Shown: one piece after another, positions 40,911 through 48,026 of the stretch | Layout: each line of letters starts with the position of its first letter | Position numbering within the stretch: position 1 is the first letter of the stretch | Source of the DNA: Cellulosimicrobium cellulans | GTDB taxonomy: Bacteria > Actinomycetota > Actinomycetes > Actinomycetales > Cellulomonadaceae | Assembly (NCBI RefSeq): GCF_016907755.1 | Contig: NZ_JAFBCN010000001.1 | Span: 372,001-436,000, forward strand | DNA: 64,000 nt | Direction of reading: 5' to 3' | Translations under genes and position numbers: made by a program | Notes under the pieces: generated by a model | Told to the model about the DNA's origin: nothing | What the model saw: only the letters and a program-made list of their open reading frames with translations | The model's database searches: none

Positions 40911-42413
40911 GTGGACGTAGCGGTGGTGGGGGCGACGGGGGACGTCGGCCGGCAGGTGTGCACGCAGATCGTCGAGCGACGGGTGCTCCCGCCGACGGCG
41001 CGGCTCCAGCTCGTCGGCCGCGCGGGCGGGGCGTCGGGCCGGGCCGTGCACGGGCTGCGCGCGGACCTGGTCGACGCGTACGACGAGCACGCGCCGCTCC
41101 TCGACGTCGCGCACTCCCCCGACGACGTCACGGCGGACGTGATCGTGGTCGCCGCGGGCCTGACGCCCCCGGCCCGGACGGGAGCCGACCCCGACCGACG
41201 GGCCCTGGCCGCGACGAACGGCGCCGTGCTCGCCGAGTACGCCGACGCGATCGCGCGGCACGGCTCGGGGCACGAGGTGGTCATCGTCGTGACGAACCCC
41301 GTGGAGCTCGGCGTCGCGGTCATGGCGGAACGGCTCGGGCGGCACCGCGTGCTCGGGATGGGCGCGTGGCTCGACACGCTGCGGTTCCGGCGCGAGCTCG
41401 CGGTCGAGCTGGGCGTGCGCCGGCACCGCGTCGGCGGGTTCGTCGGCGGCCAGCACGGCGAGGACGCCGTGCCGCTGTGGTCGACGGTCCGGGTGAGCGG
41501 GCTCGACGCCGACGAGCGCGCCCGCGCCGTCGCGGCGCTCCGGCGCGGCCGCACGCTCGACGCGCTGCCCGCCGAGATCGCCGCGGCGAAGACCGAGCTG
41601 GCGCGCGTCGCAGCCGAGGACATGGGTGCGGCGTTCGACCTCATCGACGCGTGGCCGGCCGACCTGCGGCTCGTCGCGCGCCCGTGGATGACGCACCAGT
41701 CCGGCGCCAAGACGCCCGCCGGGACCGCCAGCGCGACCGTCGACCTCCTCGAGGTGATCCTCGACGGTCGCGAGATCGTCGTCGCCGGGCAGGTGGCCCT
41801 CGACGGGGAGCTCGACGGGCGCCTCGACGGGATGCCCTCGGGGCCCGACGGCGCCCCGTACCGGGGCGTGCTCGGCGTCCCCGTCGTCCTCGGGCCGGGC
41901 GGGTGGACGCGCGTCCTCCTCGACGAGCTGCCCGACGACGAGGCGCGCCGCCTCGCGCACGCGGCGGACGGCGTCGGGCGCATGGTCGCCGCGAGCGTGA
42001 CGCCCGGCCGGGACGACCGGTCGGGACGGCCCGAGGGGGCCGGGACCGCCGCAGGTGCCCCCGCCGCACCGTCGCGCGCCCACGACCTCGGTGAGCCGGC
42101 CCGCGCGGGCGACCGGGCGCCGTCGGGCCGGGCGGAGACCGCGTGGGTCGCGACCGTGCACGGCCTCGACCAGCCGGGCACGCTCACGGCGCTGACCGGG
42201 GTGTTCTCGACGCGCGGGGTCAGCTTCGACTCGCTCGCGACGGAGCCGGTGGACGACGACGGCCGGGCCGGGCGGATCGTCGTGACGTTCCGCGCGACGC
42301 CGCGCCGCGCGCGGGCCCTCGAACGCGCGGTCCGGCGACTCGCGACGGTCCGGTCCGTCGTGGTCGAGCCCGCGCCGGGTACCGAGTTCTCACAGGGCGG
42401 CCCCGCGCGCTGA
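40911..42413 (+). CDS. malate/lactate dehydrogenase-family protein with C-terminal ACT domain
   Basis: 500 residues, about 170 longer than ordinary MDH/LDH. The N-terminal NAD domain has MDVAVVGATGDVGRQV (GxxGxxG), then VVAAGLTPPARTGADPDRRALAATNGAVL and VVIVVTNPVELGV. The catalytic His lies in GGFVGGQHGEDAVPLWS. After a low-complexity linker (about 365-405), an ACT domain (about 411-488) begins VATVHGLDQPGTLTALTGVFSTRGVSFDSLATEP, like acetolactate synthase regulatory subunits. This suggests allosteric control by an amino acid. GTG start at 40911. Divergent from PPOX. Confidence 0.85.
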   Translation: MDVAVVGATGDVGRQVCTQIVERRVLPPTARLQLVGRAGGASGRAVHGLRADLVDAYDEHAPLLDVAHSPDDVTADVIVVAAGLTPPARTGADPDRRALAATNGAVLAEYADAIARHGSGHEVVIVVTNPVELGVAVMAERLGRHRVLGMGAWLDTLRFRRELAVELGVRRHRVGGFVGGQHGEDAVPLWSTVRVSGLDADERARAVAALRRGRTLDALPAEIAAAKTELARVAAEDMGAAFDLIDAWPADLRLVARPWMTHQSGAKTPAGTASATVDLLEVILDGREIVVAGQVALDGELDGRLDGMPSGPDGAPYRGVLGVPVVLGPGGWTRVLLDELPDDEARRLAHAADGVGRMVAASVTPGRDDRSGRPEGAGTAAGAPAAPSRAHDLGEPARAGDRAPSGRAETAWVATVHGLDQPGTLTALTGVFSTRGVSFDSLATEPVDDDGRAGRIVVTFRATPRRARALERAVRRLATVRSVVVEPAPGTEFSQGGPAR

Positions 42414-42535
42414 GCGACCCCGGTAACGAGGCCGCTCCCCGGCGGGAACGCGGGCGAAACCGCGGGTTCCTAGCGTGGGACGCGCCGTCGGGCACTCCCC
42501 TGCCGCGACGTCGCCTCAGAGACCGGAGCCCGCCC

Positions 42536-43399
42536 ATGTCCTACGTCAAGCCCGCCGAGCTCGTCCCGACGATCATCGACGCCGGTGCCAACAAGGTCCT
42601 GCTGTCCACGCGCGACACGCTCGTCCGCTCCACGATGGGCGGCGCGATCCTCGCGATCGCCGCCGCGTTCGCCGTGACCGTGACGGTCACGACGGGCCAC
42701 GCGATCCTCGGCGCCGTCCTCTTCCCCGTCGGGTTCATCCTGCTCTACCTGCTCGGGTACGACCTGCTCACCGGCATGTTCGTCCTCGGCCCGCTGGCCT
42801 GGCTCGACAAGCGGCCCGGCGTCACCGTGCGCGGCGTGCTGCGCAACTGGGGCCTCGTGTTCGCGGGGAACTTCCTCGGCGCGTTCGCCGTCGCCGTCAT
42901 GATGGCGATCGTCGTGACGTACGGGTTCGACACCCCGCCCAACGAGGTCGGTCAGGCGATCGGGCACATCGGCGAGGGCCGCACGGTCGGGTACGCGGAG
43001 CACGGGGCGTCGGGCATGCTCACGCTGTTCGTGCGCGGCATGCTGTGCAACTGGATGGTCTCCATGGGCGTCATCGGCGCGATGATCGCGAAGGACGTGC
43101 CCGGCAAGGCCATCGCGATGTGGATGCCCGTGATGCTGTTCTTCTTCATGTCGTTCGAGCACTCGATCGTCAACATGTTCCTGTTCCCGTCCGGGCTGCT
43201 GCTCGGCGGCGAGTTCACGATCATGGACTACCTCGTCTGGAACGAGATCCCCACCGTGCTCGGCAACCTCGTCGGTGGACTGCTCCTCACCGGCCTCCCG
43301 CTCTACCTCACCTACGGCCGCCCGGCGTCGCGCCGCTCGGCCCTGGAGCCCCAGCCCGGCCCGACGGCGGAGCGTGAGCTGGTCTCCGAGCCCGCCTGA
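42536..43399 (+). CDS. formate/nitrite transporter (FNT/FocA-NirC) family channel
   Basis: 287 residues, six TM helices. FNT motifs are GGAILAIAAAFAVTVTV (TM1), LLTGMFVLGPLAWLDKRPGVTVRGVLRNWGLVFAGNFLGAFAV with the broken TM2 and NWxxVxxGNxxG, RGMLCNWMVSMGV, and FFFMSFEHSIVNMFLFPSGLLLGGEF with the conserved His of the pore (SFEHSIVNM). It conducts formate, nitrite or related monovalent anions. GGAG precedes the ATG. Convergent with the SdpI-like gene. Confidence 0.94.
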   Translation: MSYVKPAELVPTIIDAGANKVLLSTRDTLVRSTMGGAILAIAAAFAVTVTVTTGHAILGAVLFPVGFILLYLLGYDLLTGMFVLGPLAWLDKRPGVTVRGVLRNWGLVFAGNFLGAFAVAVMMAIVVTYGFDTPPNEVGQAIGHIGEGRTVGYAEHGASGMLTLFVRGMLCNWMVSMGVIGAMIAKDVPGKAIAMWMPVMLFFFMSFEHSIVNMFLFPSGLLLGGEFTIMDYLVWNEIPTVLGNLVGGLLLTGLPLYLTYGRPASRRSALEPQPGPTAERELVSEPA

Positions 43400-43426
43400 C
43401 GCGATCCCGCCCGACCTGGGCGCGCG

Positions 43427-43792
43427 TCAGCGGCTCCGGTCGACCCCGCGTCGCACGGCGTGGGTCCCGACGACGAGCCCGCCGACCGTGAGGGCGAGCG
43501 TCAGGCCCGTCGCGACCAGCACGACGACGAGACCCGCGTCGTCGCCGACGAGGAACAGCACCGGCGCGGCTGCGACGAGCACCCAGCCCGCGGCCTCGCT
43601 CAGCGGCCGTGCCGCACGGTGGGCGGTCTGCCACGCCTCGTCGCTCGCGAGCGTCGTCGCGGTGCGGATCCCGGCGACGTGGTTGCGACCGACGCGACCG
43701 GACGCCGTCGCCCGGGCGCACCAGACGAGCAGGACCCCGGCACCGGCGAGCACGAGCAGGAGGACGACGTCGGCGATCGTGTCGGCGGTCAT
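43427..43792 (-). CDS. SdpI-family protein
   Basis: 121 residues. A first TM helix (VVLLLVLAGAGVLLVWCA) is followed by the SdpI signature GRVGRNHVAGIRTATTLASDEAWQTAHRAARPL and two further TM helices (GWVLVAAAPVLFLVG and AGLVVVLVATGLTLALTVGG). In Bacillus, SdpI confers immunity to the SdpC toxin; most homologues lack assigned function. It is 23 nt downstream of a two-gene ABC exporter and presumably co-transcribed. Confidence 0.88.
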   Translation of the reverse strand: MTADTIADVVLLLVLAGAGVLLVWCARATASGRVGRNHVAGIRTATTLASDEAWQTAHRAARPLSEAAGWVLVAAAPVLFLVGDDAGLVVVLVATGLTLALTVGGLVVGTHAVRRGVDRSR

Positions 43793-43815
43793 GGCCTCAC
43801 CCTGCCAGAGGGCCG

Positions 43816-45630
43816 TCACTGGTAGGCGCGGGCCTGGAGCGCGTACATCTCGGCGTACGACCCGCCCGCGGCGGCGAGCTCGTCGTGCGTGCCGAGCTCG
43901 GCGACGCGGCCGCCGTCGAGCACGACGATGAGGTCGGCGTCGCGCACGGTCGAGAAGCGGTGCGAGACGAACAGCGTGACGCCGCCGGAGGTCGTGCCGG
44001 TCCGCCGTGCCGTCTCGGTGAACCGCTCGAACAGCGCGTGCTCCGCGGTCGCGTCGAGCGCGGACGCGGGCTCGTCGAGCGCGAGCAGGATCGGGTCGGG
44101 GCGCAGGAGCGTGCGGGCCAGCCCGAGCGTCTGCCACTGCCCGCCCGAGAGCTGGGTGCCGTCGGCGTAGCCCGTGCCGAGGATCTGGTCCAGGCCGTCG
44201 GACGAGCGCTCGACGATCGGTCGGGCGCGGGCCTCGTCGAGCGCGGCCCACAGGACGTCGTCGTCGTGGAGCGCGTCCACGCGCCCGATCCCGACGTCCT
44301 CGCGCAGCGAGAGCTCGAGGCGCGCGAAGTCCTGGAACAGCGTCGCGACGCGCGACTGCCACGCGGCGGGCGCCACCTCGGCGAGGTCGACGCCGTCCGC
44401 GAGGATGCGGCCCGACGTCGGCCGGTACAGCCCGCACAGGAGCTTGACCAGGGTGGACTTCCCCGCGCCGTTCTCCCCCACGAGCGCGACGGTGGCCCCG
44501 GCGGGCAGGTCGAGCGTGACGCCGTCGAGGAGGGGTCGGTCCGCGCCGGGGTAGGCGAACGTGAGGTCCTGGACGCGCACGCCCTGCTCGAGCCGGGCGG
44601 GGAGCGGCCCGACGGCGGGCGTGGCCTGGGCGGGCGCCCCGCCCGTGGGGGCTCGGCCCGGGGGTGTCGCCGTCGCGCGCAGCTCGAGGAGCTTCTCGAC
44701 CGTCCGACCGGCGTCCTGGAGGTTGCCGAACAGCGACAGCGCGCCCGCGACCTGGGTGCTCACCTGGATGGCGAGCGTGACGACGAGCACGACCTGACCG
44801 ATGGCCGCCATGCCCGACGCGGCGCTGCGGAGCACGAGGAGGACCGCGGCCCCGTAGGCGAGCGCGAACCACACCTGGCCCGCCGCGCGCAGCAGCGCGG
44901 AGCGCCGGTGCGCGCTCCACAGGACCGCCGTCGTGCGGTCCCACGCCGCGCGCTGCCGGTCCGCGACGAGGCGACGTGCGCCGAAGAGCCGGATCTCCTT
45001 GGCCGACGAGCCCGTCGTCCCCGCGGTGACGAGGTGCCGCGAGAGGCGCACGTCGTCGGCCGCGGCGTCGCGCGCCCTGTCGAGCACCCGCTGCGCGCGG
45101 TCGGCGAACCAGACGGGCGGCAGGGCCGCGAGGGGCAGCAGGAGCAGCCACGGCTCGACGAGACCGAGGATGATGGTGGTGACCAGCACCTGGAGCACCA
45201 TGCCGCCGAGCTGGAGCGTGCCCTCGAGGGCCAGCCGGACCCGTTGCAGGCCCTCCGTCACGGAGGTGAGGAGACGGACACGGTCCGGGTCGTCGAGCTC
45301 GGCGAGGTCCGCCGAGCCGTGCGTGAGCTCGGCGACCTCGTCCAGCAGACGGAGCTGCTGGAGGTCCGCGACCTCGAAGTACGACAGGTGGGCGAAGTGG
45401 CCCAGCATGAGCTCGGCGATGACGAGGGCGGTGACCGCGCACGCGAGCCCGACGGCGCGCGCGACGTCCTGGTCGACCAGCGCGTCGGTGAAGAGCCCCA
45501 GCCCGACGCCGACGAGGGGACCCGCGAGGAACCCGACCGTCAGGAGCACGACCGCCACGAGCAGGCGACGCCGGTCCGTCCGCCAGGCGAGGGAGAGCAT
45601 GAACCGGGCAGCGAGAGCGACGCGCTTCAT
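43816..45630 (-). CDS. ABC exporter, fused permease-ATPase, subunit B
   Basis: 604 residues. An N-terminal six-TM domain (about 20-310) precedes the nucleotide-binding domain with Walker A GENGAGKST, signature LSGGQWQTLGLAR, Walker B ILLALDEPASALD and switch His VTLFVSHRFSTVRDAD. LSGGQWQ and the paired gene upstream are typical of heterodimeric exporters near peptide or antibiotic self-protection genes. ATG at 45630 overlaps the preceding stop (ATGA). Confidence 0.92.
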   Translation of the reverse strand: MKRVALAARFMLSLAWRTDRRRLLVAVVLLTVGFLAGPLVGVGLGLFTDALVDQDVARAVGLACAVTALVIAELMLGHFAHLSYFEVADLQQLRLLDEVAELTHGSADLAELDDPDRVRLLTSVTEGLQRVRLALEGTLQLGGMVLQVLVTTIILGLVEPWLLLLPLAALPPVWFADRAQRVLDRARDAAADDVRLSRHLVTAGTTGSSAKEIRLFGARRLVADRQRAAWDRTTAVLWSAHRRSALLRAAGQVWFALAYGAAVLLVLRSAASGMAAIGQVVLVVTLAIQVSTQVAGALSLFGNLQDAGRTVEKLLELRATATPPGRAPTGGAPAQATPAVGPLPARLEQGVRVQDLTFAYPGADRPLLDGVTLDLPAGATVALVGENGAGKSTLVKLLCGLYRPTSGRILADGVDLAEVAPAAWQSRVATLFQDFARLELSLREDVGIGRVDALHDDDVLWAALDEARARPIVERSSDGLDQILGTGYADGTQLSGGQWQTLGLARTLLRPDPILLALDEPASALDATAEHALFERFTETARRTGTTSGGVTLFVSHRFSTVRDADLIVVLDGGRVAELGTHDELAAAGGSYAEMYALQARAYQ

Positions 45631-47570
45631 CGGGCCCCTCCGGAGGTCAGGGCCGTCTCGGGGCTGGCCGCGCCGGGGTCGGGGTCCGGGTCGTCGGGCG
45701 AGTCGCTGCGGAACCGGCGGGCCTGGAGGACGAAGAGCTCGGCGTAGCGACCGTCGGCGGCGAGCAGCTCGTCGTGGGTGCCCTGCTCGACGACGCGGCC
45801 CTCCGCGATGACGACGATCTGGTCGGCCGGGCGGACCGTCGAGAAGCGGTGCGAGATGACGACGGACGTCACCGCGCGCTCGCGCGCCACCGAGGCGACC
45901 GCGCCGTGGGCGAGGAAGCGCTCGAAGAACTCCGCCTCCGCACGCACGTCGAGCTGCGCCGTCGGCTCGTCGAGGACGAGGACGTCCGCGCCGCCGGAGA
46001 CCGCGAGCAGGGCGCGCGCGAGGGCGATGCGCTGCCACTGCCCGCCCGACAGGTCGCGGCCCCCCGCGTAGCCGCCCGAGAGCACCGTGTCAGGGCCGTC
46101 GGCGAGGCCGTCCACGACTCCGTCGGCCCCGGCGGCGGTGATCGCCTCGCGCACCCGGTCGGCGTCGTCGCGCAGGCCGGGTGCGCCGAGCCCGACGTTG
46201 TCGCTGACGGGCAGCTCGAGGCGGACGTAGTCCTGGAAGATCAGGGCGAGGCGGCGCCGCCACGCCTCGAGCGGGAGGTCGCGCACGTCCACGCCGTCGA
46301 CCGTGATGCGCCCCCGCGTCGGCTCGTACAGGCGCGCGAGGAGCTTCGTGGTCGTCGTCTTGCCGGCGCCGTTGAGCCCGACGACGGCCGTCGAGGTGCC
46401 CGGGACGAGCGTGAGGTCGAGGCCCCGCAGGACCCACGCGCCGTCGTCGGAGTACCGGAACCACACGTCCTCGAAACGGATCACGCCGTGCGGGACGGGG
46501 GCGTCGCCGTCCTCGCGCGTGCTCTCGGGCGTCGCGGACCGCAGCTGCCGCTCGAACCGCTCGAGCGCGTCGAACGACAGCAGACCGAACTGCGTGCGGA
46601 CGTCGCACTCGGGGAAGTACACCCCGAACCGCAGCGGGATGAGCACCGCCTGGATCGCGACGCCGAGCGCGAAGAGGTCGAGCGCGTCGTCGAGCGCGAC
46701 CAGAACCAGGACGATCGTGCCGCCGACCAGGCCGATCGCCGAGAACCCGACGAACGGCCAGAGCTGGAGCCGACGGTTGACCGCCCACTGCGGCTCGAGG
46801 TAGGCCATCGTCTCCCGACGCAGGCGCTCGCGCAGCCACCCGAGCACGCCGAGGAGTCGGACCTCCTTGGTGATCCCGGGCGTGGTCGCGAGCTCCCGCA
46901 GGTAGTACATGCGGCGCCGCTGGGGGTGGAGGGTCTTCCAGATCGGGGTGAGCTTGCTGAACGTGCCCCGCACGCCCGCGCGCATGGCGAGCGCCGTCGC
47001 GAGGATCACGGCGCCCGCGAGGGGCGAGACGACGGCCGCGACGAGCACGGCCGCGCCGACGAGCTGCACGTAGCGGCCGACGAGCGGGACCAGCGCGCCA
47101 GCCGCGTCGCCGGGGCTCATGTTCTGCCGCGCGAACGCCGCGCGGGCGTCGGCGACGACGTCCAGCACCTCGGAGTCGTCCAGCAGCGCGAGGGGGGCGT
47201 CGGAGAGCGCCGCGTCGAGGAGCCGGTCGATGCAGCGCTGGTCGACCCGCCGCCCGATCGTCTCGACGATCCCCGTCTGGAACGGCGCGAGGAGCTGCTG
47301 CACGACGAGCGCTCCGACCGCGACGCCGAACGCCGCGAGCAGGTCGCCCCAGCCGGCGCTCGCCGCGCCGTCGGACATGCTCGGCAGGAGGAAGAGCACG
47401 CGGCCCAGGGCGACGATGGACACGAGCGGCAGGAGGGCGAGGAGGACGCTCAGCGCGAGGCCCACCGCCACGATCGGGACGCCCGCGTGGCGCAGCAGCC
47501 CCCACATGGTCGTCCAGCGCCGGACCCGCTCCCCCAGCGGCGGCTGCGAGGCCGCACCTTCGGTCGTCAT
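45627..47570 (-). CDS. ABC exporter, fused permease-ATPase, subunit A
   Basis: 647 residues. The TM domain (about 25-330) has GVPIVAVGLALSVLLALLPLVSIVALG and later helices. The NBD shows Walker A GLNGAGKTT, signature LSGGQWQRIALARAL, Walker B VLVLDEPTAQLD and switch His VVISHRFSTVRPADQ. An acidic Asp/Pro C-terminal tail is present. GGGGGAG precedes the ATG. It is the first gene of a three-gene operon (exporter pair plus SdpI-like protein) divergent from the gcv operon. Substrate unknown; bacteriocin-like peptides are plausible. Confidence 0.92.
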   Translation of the reverse strand: MTTEGAASQPPLGERVRRWTTMWGLLRHAGVPIVAVGLALSVLLALLPLVSIVALGRVLFLLPSMSDGAASAGWGDLLAAFGVAVGALVVQQLLAPFQTGIVETIGRRVDQRCIDRLLDAALSDAPLALLDDSEVLDVVADARAAFARQNMSPGDAAGALVPLVGRYVQLVGAAVLVAAVVSPLAGAVILATALAMRAGVRGTFSKLTPIWKTLHPQRRRMYYLRELATTPGITKEVRLLGVLGWLRERLRRETMAYLEPQWAVNRRLQLWPFVGFSAIGLVGGTIVLVLVALDDALDLFALGVAIQAVLIPLRFGVYFPECDVRTQFGLLSFDALERFERQLRSATPESTREDGDAPVPHGVIRFEDVWFRYSDDGAWVLRGLDLTLVPGTSTAVVGLNGAGKTTTTKLLARLYEPTRGRITVDGVDVRDLPLEAWRRRLALIFQDYVRLELPVSDNVGLGAPGLRDDADRVREAITAAGADGVVDGLADGPDTVLSGGYAGGRDLSGGQWQRIALARALLAVSGGADVLVLDEPTAQLDVRAEAEFFERFLAHGAVASVARERAVTSVVISHRFSTVRPADQIVVIAEGRVVEQGTHDELLAADGRYAELFVLQARRFRSDSPDDPDPDPGAASPETALTSGGAR

Positions 47571-47704
47571 GACTCCCCCACCCACGTCGCGTCGTCGCCC
47601 GTCCGCGATGACGCTAGCGCGGATCGTTCGGGGTCCGTAGTTATTACCCGTCGGGTGAGACGACGGCGGTCTGGGCGCCTCGGCGCGCGCGGCGGCCCGA
47701 CCGG

Positions 47705-47710
47705 TATGAT
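47705..47710 (+). promoter_or_regulatory. probable -10 box of the gcv operon
   Basis: TATGAT, about 35-40 nt before the first glycine aptamer, is a good -10 hexamer in an otherwise GC-rich stretch. No clear -35 match is present at 17 nt, so strength is uncertain. Confidence 0.5.
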
Positions 47711-47744
47711 CGAGCCCACAACTGCAGTACTGCCGCCCGAACCA

Positions 47745-47992
47745 CGACGGGAGAGCTCGGCGCCACGGTCCTCGGACCGGCGCCGGCGCCGAAGGAGCAA
47801 GTCCTCCCCGGGAATCTCTCAGGCCCCCGTACCGTCGAGGTGAGGCAACTCTGGAAAGCGGCCGAGCGCCCGTCGGACCTCCGGCGGCCTCGGCCCACCG
47901 ACGGTGCAAGTCGGCGCGCCCCGGCCCTCGCGGCACGGCGGACCGGCAAAACTCTCAGGTCGACGCGTGCGTCCGATGACAGAGCGGGGAGG
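47745..47992 (+). ncRNA. tandem glycine riboswitch
   Basis: Two aptamers lie in series in the gcvP leader. Aptamer 1 shows CGGGAGAGCTC, then GCCGAAGGAGCAAGTCCTCC and GGGAATCTCTCAGGC. Aptamer 2 has CAACTCTGGAAAGC, CCGACGGTGCAAGTC, CAAAACTCTCAGGT and the GATGACAGAGCGGGGAG end. These are the conserved cores of the glycine riboswitch, with cooperative binding in the tandem form. Glycine binding should turn on the cleavage operon. The aptamers end about 35 nt before the gcvP start. Confidence 0.92.
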
Positions 47993-48026
47993 GACCCGCC
48001 GTCGTCCCCTCCACCGGGAGTCCCTC

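Noticed and set aside
47904-48026. Upstream in-frame start for gcvP
   Set aside because: The extension falls in the second glycine aptamer; the GTG at 48027 has a GGGAG site and matches the family N-terminus.
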